A stretch of DNA of 64,000 nt from Candidatus Zixiibacteriota bacterium (lineage in GTDB: Bacteria > Zixibacteria > MSB-5A5 > JAABVY01), in contig DSEQ01000008.1 in assembly GCA_011056555.1 (NCBI GenBank), forward strand, positions 24,793 to 88,792, written 5' to 3'. The notes under the pieces were generated by a model, which saw nothing but the letters and a program-made list of their open reading frames with translations, searched no databases and was not told the DNA's origin. A program made the translations under genes and the position numbers. Each line of letters begins with the position of its first letter. The first letter of the stretch is position 1. Positions 36,773 through 45,673 of the stretch are shown here, one piece after another.

Positions 36773-37179
36773 CGGATATGGTTGAAAGCGACAAAAATAC
36801 CAGGCCCTCCATTCTTGTCTTCGCCACCAATAATATATCCGATCCGGGTATCGATCTGGCAGGCAGTTCACATATGGCATATCCGACATCTGTTAAGGTC
36901 ATAGCTGTACCATGCTCATCCGGAATAGATCCGCGCTGGGTGCTTCACGCGCTAACGGCTGGTTTTGACGGTGTCTTCATTGCCGCGGACGGTACGGATT
37001 GCGCTTACCTTCCCAACTGCACCGAACGCACCGGGCAGCTGGTCAAGCAGGCACAGCAGCTTTTGGAGAAGAATGGGCATGATCCCCGTCGGCTCAAAAT
37101 GGCTGCGATCTGTTCGGTCTGCGCGGAATCTTTTGTCGCTCACATCGAGTCATTTCAGAAGGCCTTGAGCAATATGTAA
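36769..37179 (+). CDS. mvhD: MvhD/FlxD-type iron-sulfur electron-transfer subunit
   Basis: 136 residues. Start at 36769 overlaps the tusA stop (ATGA); a longer frame to 36688 lies inside tusA. Pattern of the methyl-viologen-reducing hydrogenase delta subunit: VIAVPCSSGIDPRWVLHAL, FDGVFIAADGTDCAYLPNC, then the CSVCAESF end. Five Cys suitable for a [2Fe-2S] cluster. In methanogens and sulfate reducers this subunit passes electrons to HdrA. It is immediately before two HdrA-type genes, as expected. Confidence 0.88.
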   Translation: MTDMVESDKNTRPSILVFATNNISDPGIDLAGSSHMAYPTSVKVIAVPCSSGIDPRWVLHALTAGFDGVFIAADGTDCAYLPNCTERTGQLVKQAQQLLEKNGHDPRRLKMAAICSVCAESFVAHIESFQKALSNM

Positions 37180-37190
37180 GGGAATGTATT

Positions 37191-39908
37191 ATGCAATATG
37201 ATGTACTGGTAATTGGAGGCGGAATCGCTGGTATGGAAAGCAGCCTCACACTTGGAGATATGGGCTATAAAGTATTGCTGGTTGAAAAAGAATCCAGTAT
37301 CGGAGGCAAGATGGTTTTGTTGAGCAAGGTCTTTCCAACTCTGGACTGCGCCAGCTGTATTGCCACTCCCAAAATGGCGGCGGTAGCCAACCACGAAAAT
37401 ATCACCATCCTGCCGTATTCGCAGGTGGATGAAATCGAGCGCAAAGGAAATGGGCACTTCCTTGTGCATTTGCACCGCAAACCGACATTTATCGATGCCG
37501 CGGCCTGCACCGGATGCGGTCAGTGTGAGGTGGCCTGCACGGTGGCCATACCTGACCAGTTCAACAGAAATTTGATCGCCAGGCGTGCGGCCCACATTGC
37601 CTTCCCTCAGGCTGTGCCAAAGAAAGCCATCATCGACCATCAGGGATTATCCCCATGCTCCTATGCCTGCCCGGCGGGAGTGAAAGCCCATGGCTATGTG
37701 TCCCTCGTGCGGGCCGGGAAATATGAAGAGGCCTTTAATCTGCATATGGAGGATGCGCCCTTGCCCGGCAGCCTGAGCCGTGCCTGTTACGCTCCTTGCG
37801 AGGAAAATTGCACCCGCTCTGAACTGGAGGGTCCGGTACCGATCCGGGGCATAAAGCGTTTTATGGTTGATCGCTATTATCAGAGACATCCCGAGCCGGA
37901 GTGCGGTCCGCCGGAAAAGTCTTCAGGTAGAGCTGTAGCAGTGGTAGGGTCCGGTCCGGCAGGGCTGACAGCAGCCTACTTCCTGGCGCAAAAAGGGCAT
38001 AGTGTAGAAATTTTCGAGGCTGCCTCACGGCCGGGTGGTATGCTTCGTTATGGCATCCCTCCCTATCGACTGCCTAAATCAATTGTTGATCGGGATATAA
38101 AGAACGTCACCGCCCTGGGAGTGAAAATTCATACCGATTGCCCGATGTCTTCCATCCCCGAGCTTAAGGCGAGCGGTTTTGATGCTGTCTTCCTGGCTAT
38201 GGGAACGCTGAAGGGATATTCCGCGAATCTGCCGGGAGAGAATCTGGAAGGGGTGATGGATTGCATGACTTTTCTGAAGGCATCTGCTACAGGTTATATA
38301 GATGATTTGAGAGGAAAGAAGGTTATGATAATCGGCGGCGGAAACTCAGCCATTGACCCGGCCCGCACCGCCCTGCGGCTCAAAGCTGAAAAGGTGAGTA
38401 TCTATTACCGGCGCAGCCGGGCAGAAATGCCGGCCCATGACTGGGAAGTTCAGGCCGCTCTGGATGAGGGAGTGGAGTTGCATGAGCTCAAAATGCCCGT
38501 CCGTTTTGTCGGAAGCAATGGACACCTGCAGGCTATCGAATGCATCGATATGGAACTCGGGCTTCCCGATGAAAGCGGCCGCCGCCGTCCTGTTCCGATT
38601 GACGGAAGCGAGACAAGTGAACCGGCCGATTTGGTCATCCTGTCAATTGGTCTGCGGCCCGCAACATCTGACTTTGCCGGCCAGCTTGGCCTTGCCCCAA
38701 ATGAAAGGATCGTGGCCGATCCGGAAACACTGGCCACATCTGTGGAGGGAGTATTTGCCGGAGGTGATGTGGTCACAGGGCCCTCCATGATTATCGAAGC
38801 TATCGCTCAGGGCAAACGAGCGGCATTCTATATGGATCGCTTCCTGACCGGAAAACAGCTTTCCGGCACTGTGTTCGACCAGCGTCTGCCGATGGTTGAA
38901 CCCGGGGAGGTAATCCATCGCCTCGGGAAAAATTTCAGCCGACGGGACGCCTCTGTATTGCCCCAGATTCCATTAGACCAGCGTACAACTGACGGAATCG
39001 AGCTTGAGGTCGAAGGTACCATGAGCGAGGAGGACGCCCGCTACAGCGCCAGCCGCTGTCTGGACTGCGGGGGCTGCGCCGAATGCCATGAATGTATTTC
39101 TGCCTGTCCGGCTGACGCTATACATTTTGACATGCGCCCCGAGGATAAGGATGTCGATGTTGGGTCGGTGGTACTGGCTAACGGGTTTGAACTTTTTGAT
39201 GCGAGAAATAAGGCTGCTTATGGTTACGGTCGCTTTCCCAATGTAATTGATGCCATGCAGATGGATCGTATCCTCGCGCCCACCCGGCCCTATAACAGCG
39301 TAGTGCGTCCCTCAGATGGTAAGGCGCCCTCTAATATCGCCTTTGTACTCTGCACAGGTTCAAGGGATGAAAGCGTGGGCAACAGACTCTGTTCGCAGAT
39401 ATGTTGCATGTATTCTCTCAAGCAGGCGCAACTGTTGATGGGCGCTCTGCCGCTGGCCGATATCACCATCTACTACATCGATATCAGGGCCTTCGGGAAG
39501 GGCTATGATGAATTTTATGAGCAGGCCAAAGGTATGGGGGTGTATTTCGTCAAGGGCAGGATCGGCCGTATTGAGGAGAGAGATGATCAAAACCTGGCCT
39601 TGTTTTATGAGGATATGCTCAATGGGGACGGAGTTAAACAGGCGGAACATGATCTGGTGGTACTTTCCGTGGGACTGCTTCCTAATCAGGAGATGCTCGC
39701 CCTGTTCAAGGATCAGAGGCTGGAGAGTGAAAAGATACCTTTCATTCATGAAATAGATTCCGATCTGGAGCCCTGCAAGACCAGCATAGAGGGTGTATTT
39801 GTGGCGGGTGCGGCCTCAGCCGCCCGGGATATACCCGATACTATCATGCATGCCGGGGCCGCCGCAGCGCAAACCGCCGCATACCTCAAGAAAGTGAGGG
39901 TGTCGTGA
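37191..39908 (+). CDS. hdrA: HdrA-like protein with inserted GltD-type NAD(P)H module
   Basis: 905 residues, about 1.5 times the usual HdrA. N-terminal FAD site VIGGGIAGMESSL (7-19), the HdrA signature KVFPTLDCASC, and a ferredoxin cluster CTGCGQCEVAC (106-116). Residues ~155-590 are a complete glutamate-synthase small-subunit-like module: CSYAC, CYAPCEENC, FAD site VVGSGPAGLTAAYFL (about 246), NAD(P) site IIGGGNSAIDPAR (about 375) and GVFAGGDVVTGPS. After that comes another cluster CLDCGGCAECHECISACP and the HdrA C-terminal FAD domain (FVLCTGSRDESVGNRLCSQICC). This is an electron-distributing flavoprotein, possibly bifurcating, that can use NAD(P)H directly. Confidence 0.9.
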   Translation: MQYDVLVIGGGIAGMESSLTLGDMGYKVLLVEKESSIGGKMVLLSKVFPTLDCASCIATPKMAAVANHENITILPYSQVDEIERKGNGHFLVHLHRKPTFIDAAACTGCGQCEVACTVAIPDQFNRNLIARRAAHIAFPQAVPKKAIIDHQGLSPCSYACPAGVKAHGYVSLVRAGKYEEAFNLHMEDAPLPGSLSRACYAPCEENCTRSELEGPVPIRGIKRFMVDRYYQRHPEPECGPPEKSSGRAVAVVGSGPAGLTAAYFLAQKGHSVEIFEAASRPGGMLRYGIPPYRLPKSIVDRDIKNVTALGVKIHTDCPMSSIPELKASGFDAVFLAMGTLKGYSANLPGENLEGVMDCMTFLKASATGYIDDLRGKKVMIIGGGNSAIDPARTALRLKAEKVSIYYRRSRAEMPAHDWEVQAALDEGVELHELKMPVRFVGSNGHLQAIECIDMELGLPDESGRRRPVPIDGSETSEPADLVILSIGLRPATSDFAGQLGLAPNERIVADPETLATSVEGVFAGGDVVTGPSMIIEAIAQGKRAAFYMDRFLTGKQLSGTVFDQRLPMVEPGEVIHRLGKNFSRRDASVLPQIPLDQRTTDGIELEVEGTMSEEDARYSASRCLDCGGCAECHECISACPADAIHFDMRPEDKDVDVGSVVLANGFELFDARNKAAYGYGRFPNVIDAMQMDRILAPTRPYNSVVRPSDGKAPSNIAFVLCTGSRDESVGNRLCSQICCMYSLKQAQLLMGALPLADITIYYIDIRAFGKGYDEFYEQAKGMGVYFVKGRIGRIEERDDQNLALFYEDMLNGDGVKQAEHDLVVLSVGLLPNQEMLALFKDQRLESEKIPFIHEIDSDLEPCKTSIEGVFVAGAASAARDIPDTIMHAGAAAAQTAAYLKKVRVS

Positions 39909-41635
39909 TGACTGACCGACGAATTGGCGCCTTTATCTGCGGCTGCGGAGGCAATATATCAGATTATGTGGATATTGAGAAGGTGCGCGATGAGGTTGAA
40001 AAGGAACCGGGAGTTGTAGTGGCCAGGACGGCCATGTTTACCTGTAGCGACGCCACACAGCGGGAAATCATTGACATCATCAGGGAGCAGGAGCTGGACG
40101 GGATTGTGGTCGCTTCCTGCTCGCCCAAACTCCACCTTAACACTTTCCGTGCTATGGCGCGCCGTGCCGGCCTGAATCAATATGTCTATAATCAGGTCAA
40201 TATTCGGGAGCAGTGCTCCTGGACACATACACATGATATGGAGCATGCCACGGACAAAGCTATCCGGCTTATCCGGGCCGGCATTGCCAGAACACTGATG
40301 GGGCATCCATTGGAGATGATCCGGGTCAAGACAATTCCGCGTGTCCTGATCATAGGTGCGGGCATCAGCGGCCTGCAGGCCGCACGGTTGCTTTCGACTA
40401 TGGGAATTGAAGTACATCTGGTGGAAAGCGCCCCCGAGGTAGGCGGCCAGGTCGCATCCTGGGGCCCTCTTTTTCCCAGCGGCCGAAGCGGAAAGGAGCT
40501 GGTTCAGACCCTCACAAGCATGATCGAGAAAGATGACCGAATTCATATACATACATCGTCTCAAGTTGTAGAGAAGACCGGCAATGTCGGCGAGTTCGAT
40601 ATTTCCATTCAGAGCTCGGACGGCAAACGCACTTCTATAAAAGCGGGGGCGATCATCGTTGCCACCGGGTTTCAGCGCTATAAGCCGCCTCAAGGAGAAT
40701 TTGGATATGGGCTGCCGGGAGTATTAACACTGGACGAATTCAGGGATGTCCTGGATAATTCAGACAGCGGTTCAATCCGGTATAATGGACGAGATATTAA
40801 AAATATTTCCTATATATACTGTGTCGGCAGCAGGCAGGGCTCAAATGACGAGGGCTCTCATTCCTACTGCTCCCGATACTGCTGTACCGCCGCTGTCCAC
40901 ACTGCGCTCCTTGCCGGAGAGAAACAAAATCCCCTGCATCAATATCACCTTTTCCGGGACATGCGTACCTATGGCAAACAGGAGCTTCTCTATGAAGAAG
41001 CCCTGCAGAAGGGATCGCTGTTTCTTAAATTCCCGGATGAGGAGCCGCCTTCAGTAAAAGCCTCCAACGGTCATCTTGAGGTTGCCTTAAAAGATCAACT
41101 CACCGGGGGAGAGGAGATCAACATCGGATCGGATCTGGTGGTGCTTGTCACAGGAATGGAAGCTCGTCCGAACCGAGAGTTGATTGATGTGCTCAAGCTC
41201 CCGGTAGGGAAGGATGGTTTTTTCAATGAGATCCACTGCAAATTGCGCCCGGTGGAAACTGTCATGGACGGGATCCTGATCGCAGGTTCAGCGCAGGGCC
41301 CCAAGAACGTGCATGAAAGCACAATCTCATCTATGGCCGCCGTTGCCAAGAGCGCCGGGCTGCTTATGAAAGGCTATGTTGATCTCGAGCCGTTTGTCGC
41401 CGTGGTTGATCCTGATTTATGCGAATGGTGTGATGATTGCAGCAACGCCTGTCCATACGATGCCATCGGCAAAATCGAAAAAGGCGGCAAGGCAATCGCG
41501 CAGGTCACCACTGCCATATGCAAGGGTTGCGGAACCTGTGTGCCGGCATGTGAAAAGCTGGCAATAAATGTTGAGGGTTATACCCACAAGCAAATCACAA
41601 ACATGATTGATGCTCTGGCCAAAGAGGTGGTATGA
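39908..41635 (+). CDS. hdrA: Heterodisulfide reductase subunit A (HdrA)
   Basis: 575 residues. Start ATG at 39908 overlaps the preceding TGA by one base; GTG at 39905 is possible. N-terminal HdrA domain (GAFICGCGGNISDYVDIEKV, VVASCSPKLHLNTFR), FAD site LIIGAGISGLQAARLLS (about 148), then CSRYCCT and the C-terminal two [4Fe-4S] ferredoxin pairs (CEWCDDCSNACP and CKGCGTCVPACE). It is the regular-length partner of the preceding HdrA-GltD fusion. Both probably sit with HdrB, HdrC and MvhD in one soluble cytoplasmic complex. Confidence 0.92.
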   Translation: MTDRRIGAFICGCGGNISDYVDIEKVRDEVEKEPGVVVARTAMFTCSDATQREIIDIIREQELDGIVVASCSPKLHLNTFRAMARRAGLNQYVYNQVNIREQCSWTHTHDMEHATDKAIRLIRAGIARTLMGHPLEMIRVKTIPRVLIIGAGISGLQAARLLSTMGIEVHLVESAPEVGGQVASWGPLFPSGRSGKELVQTLTSMIEKDDRIHIHTSSQVVEKTGNVGEFDISIQSSDGKRTSIKAGAIIVATGFQRYKPPQGEFGYGLPGVLTLDEFRDVLDNSDSGSIRYNGRDIKNISYIYCVGSRQGSNDEGSHSYCSRYCCTAAVHTALLAGEKQNPLHQYHLFRDMRTYGKQELLYEEALQKGSLFLKFPDEEPPSVKASNGHLEVALKDQLTGGEEINIGSDLVVLVTGMEARPNRELIDVLKLPVGKDGFFNEIHCKLRPVETVMDGILIAGSAQGPKNVHESTISSMAAVAKSAGLLMKGYVDLEPFVAVVDPDLCEWCDDCSNACPYDAIGKIEKGGKAIAQVTTAICKGCGTCVPACEKLAINVEGYTHKQITNMIDALAKEVV

Positions 41636-41886
41636 TGGAGAAGAGTGAAATGCGCAATCTGCAGGAAGTTCTGCGGGACGAGATGGTGATGCATGAACGT
41701 ATCTGCGATCTGCTGAAGAAAAATCCCATGACCATTCCTGAGCTGGCAAAAGCCTTAAATAAGCCGAGTTGGGAGACGACAGTGTGGATCATGTCGATGC
41801 GGCGTTACGGCATGGTCGCCGAGCTGCCCAAGAGCCGGGGTGATGATTATTTCAAGTACACTATTTTACCGGAGGAGTCGGAATGA
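41635..41886 (+). CDS. Small winged-helix-like protein in the Hdr operon
   Basis: 83 residues. ATG at 41635 has GAGGTGG at the right distance; ATG at 41632 overlaps the preceding stop. Sequence ICDLLKKNPMTIPELAKALN followed by SWETTVWIMSMRRYGMVAELP has a helix-turn-helix/winged-helix shape. It lies between hdrA and hdrC with overlaps on both sides, so it is tightly coupled; it may be a complex or assembly partner rather than a DNA-binding regulator. Confidence 0.75.
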   Translation: MEKSEMRNLQEVLRDEMVMHERICDLLKKNPMTIPELAKALNKPSWETTVWIMSMRRYGMVAELPKSRGDDYFKYTILPEESE

Positions 41887-42185
41887 CCACTGTCAACACT
41901 GTTTTCATAGAATCAATCGATCCGCGCTTCGATGCCGCAGCCTGTATGAATTGCGGTGTTTGCACCGCGCTCTGTCCTCTGGAGATTATCCCGCTTCCAC
42001 GCATGCTTTTCCGGGAGGTAATGCTGGGACTCGAAGACAAAATAATCGAAAATGAGGATACCATATACTCCTGTCTTCTATGCAAAATGTGCGAGGCCAA
42101 TTGTCCCGCCGGAGTTCCTATTGCGGAGAATATTCGCCTCTTGCGCAATTATATTAATAGCGCTCTGTATGGACTGGGGAGGTAA
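41883..42185 (+). CDS. hdrC: HdrC-type protein with two [4Fe-4S] clusters
   Basis: 100 residues. Cluster motifs CMNCGVCTALCP (about 21-32) and CLLCKMCEANCP (about 64-75), flanked by the helices typical of HdrC (PRMLFREVMLGLEDKI). Overlaps the preceding gene by four bases (ATGA) and is 4 bp before hdrB. In Hdr complexes it links the HdrA clusters to HdrB. Confidence 0.92.
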   Translation: MTTVNTVFIESIDPRFDAAACMNCGVCTALCPLEIIPLPRMLFREVMLGLEDKIIENEDTIYSCLLCKMCEANCPAGVPIAENIRLLRNYINSALYGLGR

Positions 42186-42189
42186 GTAC

Positions 42190-43179
42190 ATGTCTTTACC
42201 CAAGAAAGCGATACTCGGCATTTTAACTGACAACCTCTTAAATCGCGGGAGCGTGCTGCCGCTTTCCGATAGGACAGCCATCCAATGGTCCGATGGGCTC
42301 GATATTCCCCGGGGCGGCGAGACAGTCCTTTACACCGGGCACATGTACCAGATAATGCCCTACCTCGGAACCATGGCCAACCGCATGAAGGCGATGGAGA
42401 ACTCATGGATCACAAAATTCATGAATCTGGGCAGATTCGTGAACAGGTTTATTAATGTATCCCGTTTCATGGCCTTTCCGGGGAAAAATGAAAAGCAGAC
42501 CTATAACAATATACTGCGTGCAATTGCCCTGCTTTTGAGAAAGGGGGGTGTCAAGTACGGTTATCTCTACGAGGATGAACTTTATTCCGGCGCGCTCATA
42601 TACGATCAGGGAGTGGACATGGCATTAGCAAATCATGCCCGACGCGTCCGCAGGGTTTTTGAGGATCACGGGGTCAGGAAGGTTATAACGGTCGATCCGC
42701 ATACAACCAATATGCTGCGGCATGTTTATCCCGAGATTCTGGAAGATTTTGATCTGGAGGTGCAAAGTTATCTGGAAGTTCTGGCAGATGCCGATCTGGA
42801 AAACGCAGAGAAATCCAATGGTGAAGTGATGATACACGACTCATGTGTTTATGCCCGTTATGAAGGAGTCATCGAACAACCGCGGTACCTGCTCAGGAGG
42901 GCAGGTTTTACAGTCAAAAGCCCTGAGCTTTCGGGCGCCCTGACGCATTGCTGCGGCGGGCCAATTGAGTCCCTTTTTCCCTCTCGAGCGCATGAAATTG
43001 CCGCTAAACGGATGGAGCAGCTGAGGACCATGGGGGATCCTATTGCCGCCATGTGCCCCATCTGCCTGGTCAATCTCAAACAGGCCGGAAAAAATAATGA
43101 TGAGGTCGGGGATATCGCTGAATTTCTCGCCAGAGCATTATTGGAAGTACCCGGGCCGAAAGAGAGGGTGACGGCTTAG
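42190..43179 (+). CDS. hdrB: HdrB-like protein with one intact and one degenerate CCG domain
   Basis: 329 residues from ATG 42190 (GGGGAGG before it); the longer frame to 42052 lies inside hdrC. The C-terminal CCG domain is intact: DSC (about 219), THCCGGP, MCPIC. It would bind a non-cubane or [4Fe-4S] cluster. In the N-terminal CCG domain every expected Cys is missing: LYTGHMYQIMPYL, EDELYSGALIYDQG and VTVDPHTTNML stand where TGC, CCG and CPxC are found in HdrB. The fold seems kept but only one cluster site remains. This is the probable terminal catalytic subunit; the disulfide or persulfide substrate is unknown. Confidence 0.85.
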   Translation: MSLPKKAILGILTDNLLNRGSVLPLSDRTAIQWSDGLDIPRGGETVLYTGHMYQIMPYLGTMANRMKAMENSWITKFMNLGRFVNRFINVSRFMAFPGKNEKQTYNNILRAIALLLRKGGVKYGYLYEDELYSGALIYDQGVDMALANHARRVRRVFEDHGVRKVITVDPHTTNMLRHVYPEILEDFDLEVQSYLEVLADADLENAEKSNGEVMIHDSCVYARYEGVIEQPRYLLRRAGFTVKSPELSGALTHCCGGPIESLFPSRAHEIAAKRMEQLRTMGDPIAAMCPICLVNLKQAGKNNDEVGDIAEFLARALLEVPGPKERVTA

Positions 43180-43259
43180 CAAAACATGGAGAACATTTTC
43201 AAACGGTTTTGGGCCTGATGGCCAGCAACTTGAATTAATATGAGTCAGGAGCAACAACA

Positions 43260-43634
43260 ATGAGTGAAGAGAAATCAGAGAAAATTGTTATCTTTGGAAC
43301 GCATGGACCCGAAGACCCCGAGTTGGCATGTTTGCCTTTTGTTATCGGCAACGCCGCCCTTGTATTGGAGGTGGACGTTACTATCATGCTTCAAGGATCG
43401 GCGGTTTTGATTGCCAAAGAGGGTTGCCACGAACATGTTTTTGCCGCCGGATTGCCGCCTCTGTCGGATTTGATAAAGGACTTCATTGAGCAGGGCGGCA
43501 AGCTTCTGATTTGCAGCCCGTGTATTCAGGAGCGAAAGATTACGCCGGATATGCTGGTAAAAATAGCACAGCCGGTCAAAGCTGCCAGAGCTGTCATGGA
43601 GATGCTGGAGGCGACCCAGGTTTTGAGCTACTAA
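43260..43634 (+). CDS. DsrE-family sulfur-transfer protein
   Basis: 124 residues. DsrE/DsrF-like fold: KIVIFGTHGPEDPELACLPF, VTIMLQGSAVLIAKEG, and GGKLLICSPCIQER with Cys pair CSPC at the usual active position. Family members accept sulfur from TusA. Ribosome site CAGGAG. Last gene of the Hdr operon, 80 bp after hdrB. With TusA at the other end it frames the electron-transfer genes with a sulfur relay. Confidence 0.87.
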   Translation: MSEEKSEKIVIFGTHGPEDPELACLPFVIGNAALVLEVDVTIMLQGSAVLIAKEGCHEHVFAAGLPPLSDLIKDFIEQGGKLLICSPCIQERKITPDMLVKIAQPVKAARAVMEMLEATQVLSY

Positions 43635-43696
43635 TCGGACTGCTTATCGCAGTCTCAGCACTACACGCTAATTTTATATTGCGGTAAATGAAACGG

Positions 43697-43797
43697 AGCG
43701 GCCCCGATATCACTCTGCCCAAACTTTTGTGAGCTTCACGGTTCCTGTTCGATTTAAACTACGATAGAATCAACGGCAGAAGTTGGAAACTGCCTTA
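43697..43797 (+). repeat. Dispersed repeat, copy 2
   Basis: Starts AGCGGCCCCGATATCACTCT, continues CCCAAACTTTTGTGAGCTTC, and ends AGAAGTTGGAAACTGCC. The 5' block is nearly identical to the copy at 58496. Located between the Hdr operon and the ABC exporter module. Confidence 0.75.
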
Positions 43798-43990
43798 TCG
43801 GAGTATTATCGCAGTCTCTGTTTTGAACTTCAGGGGTATTCGGGAAACTCAGTTCAATTGATCCAGGTTGACTTTGTCGCATCGAAGTATTAAAGTATCT
43901 GCGTTAATACTCAATTAGAGGAGTTACTGTGGCCGATCCGGGAATGCCATTGCGGCTAAAAGAAATACCCGTGCACCCCTGAAAAAAGAA

Positions 43991-44208
43991 ATGAATAATA
44001 CTATTGCCGTAGAGGGCCTGAGTAAATCTTCCACAAAGTCAGCGCTGTTTCAGACGTTTCCTTCGAGGTTTTCAGAGGGGAATTGTTCGGCTCTCTCGGT
44101 CCCAATGGCGCCAGTAAGACCACGACAATCAACATGCTCACCGGTCTGGCTCGGCCGTATTCCGTATCAATCAAGATCAGCGGCATCGACTGCACTGAAA
44201 ATCCTTGA
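43991..44208 (+). pseudogene. Remnant of an ABC-transporter ATPase
   Basis: From ATG 43991 the frame reads NNTIAVEGLSKS, a typical ABC ATPase start. After a small indel near 44030 it continues in another frame as VSAVSDVSFEVFRGELFGSL, then GPNGASKTTTINMLTGLARP (Walker A with Ser in place of Gly) and ISGIDCTENP, where a stop follows at 44206. Everything after Walker A, including signature and Walker B, is missing. The following 390 bp up to macA hold no gene. A decayed copy of a daunorubicin-type or ABC-2 ATPase. Confidence 0.75.
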
Positions 44209-44602
44209 TTCGGATTATAATCGCAAACCCCTTGCAGGCGTCTTCTCTCGCTGCCGAATTCTTCCGGATAAACGGGCAATTGTCCGGGCCTGAGGACAGC
44301 AAAATAAATGATGCTTACCGCTGTAATACTATGCGCTGCTCTGAAATATACCGCCTCATTTCTTGGCCGATGAGAATTTGCCGGACTATGAATAAGATCC
44401 GGAAAAAAAAAGAAAATGCACTTTTTGAGATATTTGCAAGTTTTATTCAAATTGAGTGTCCAATATAGCGATTGCAGAAAAGCAGTCGAATCTATTGGTG
44501 CCGGCCTCGGATGTATTCAAGTGAGCGGCATCCTGCTCTTTATGAGCAGACAATAGAAATAAATCGGGAGTAACATAATTTGAACATAAAGGAACTACAG
44601 AA
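44209..44602. other. Gene-free stretch before the ABC exporter
   Basis: No intact gene. Short open frames with hydrophobic pieces (for example LTAVILCAALKYTASFLGR near 44310) could be debris of the same decayed transporter, but this is not certain. Confidence 0.4.
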
Positions 44603-45673
44603 TTGAAGAAAAAATGGATAGCCGTCATCGCTTTATTAGCCGTCGGGACCATATCGATTATGTCAGTGGTGGCCATGAGAGCCAGCGACCAAAGCTCTGC
44701 AGCTCCTGAGACGGTGAAAGTGATCAGGCGGGATATCGGCTCCGCTGTACTGGCGACCGGAATTATAAAGCCGATGGTCGGCGCCGAGGTAAAGGTCGGT
44801 TCCCGAATATCGGGCGTGGTCAAACGACTGCGCGCCAATATCGGGGACTATGTCCGGGCTGACCAGATCATTGCCGAGCTCGATGATTCCGAGCTGCGCG
44901 CGAGGCTCAGTCAAAATATCGCCGCAGTCGAAAAGGCTCGTGCCGACGCCGAGTTTGCACAAAGGCAATTTGAGCGGGAATATGCTCTTCTAAAAAAGGG
45001 TCTCATCTCCGATCAGCAGCTGGATCAATCAGAAACCGCATTGAAGGTTGCCAGAGCGCTTGTCGAACAGGCAGAGGCAAATCTCCAGTATTCAAAGGTC
45101 CAGTTGAGCTATACGACAATCCGCAGCCCAATCGCGGGAGCGATCGCCTCTGTATCGACACAGGAGGGCGAAACGGTATCGGCGAGCCTTGCCGCTCCCA
45201 CTTTCGTCACCATAATCGATCTCGACCGACTGGAGGTACAGGTCTTTGTCGATGAGACCGACATCGGCAAAATAAAGATCGGGCAGACCGCGCGCTTCAG
45301 CGTTGACACCTATACCGATACCGATTTCCGGGGCACCGTTACAGCTATTTACCCTGAAGCGGTTATACATGATAACGTGGTTAACTATATTGTTACCCTG
45401 ACAATCGAGGATCTGCAGGGCAAAACCCTTCGGCCTGAAATGACCGCAAACGTAACCATCGAACTCGAAACCCGTCGGGACGTTTTGGCGGTGCCGACAA
45501 GCGCCATTCTGCGCCAGCGCGGCGAGCGCTATGTGGCCGTTGCTGCAGGCGGCAGACAGGAACAACGAAAGGTAACGGTCGGATGGAGGGACTCTGGCTA
45601 CACTGAAATTATCAGCGGCCTCAAAGAGGGAGAGACAGTTCTCATACCATCTGCTAACCAGGAGTACAGATAA
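44603..45673 (+). CDS. macA: MacA-like periplasmic adaptor (membrane fusion protein)
   Basis: 356 residues, TTG start with AAAGGA upstream; no other start is in frame. N-terminal membrane anchor ([19 protein letters not shown]), barrel-sandwich half [22 protein letters not shown], a coiled-coil hairpin (about 95-160, [20 protein letters not shown]), the second half [20 protein letters not shown], and a beta-barrel domain to the end. It connects an inner-membrane MacB-type transporter to an outer-membrane channel. It overlaps the ATPase start by one base. An outer-membrane TolC-type gene is not present here. Confidence 0.9.
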   Translation: MKKKWIAVIALLAVGTISIMSVVAMRASDQSSAAPETVKVIRRDIGSAVLATGIIKPMVGAEVKVGSRISGVVKRLRANIGDYVRADQIIAELDDSELRARLSQNIAAVEKARADAEFAQRQFEREYALLKKGLISDQQLDQSETALKVARALVEQAEANLQYSKVQLSYTTIRSPIAGAIASVSTQEGETVSASLAAPTFVTIIDLDRLEVQVFVDETDIGKIKIGQTARFSVDTYTDTDFRGTVTAIYPEAVIHDNVVNYIVTLTIEDLQGKTLRPEMTANVTIELETRRDVLAVPTSAILRQRGERYVAVAAGGRQEQRKVTVGWRDSGYTEIISGLKEGETVLIPSANQEYR

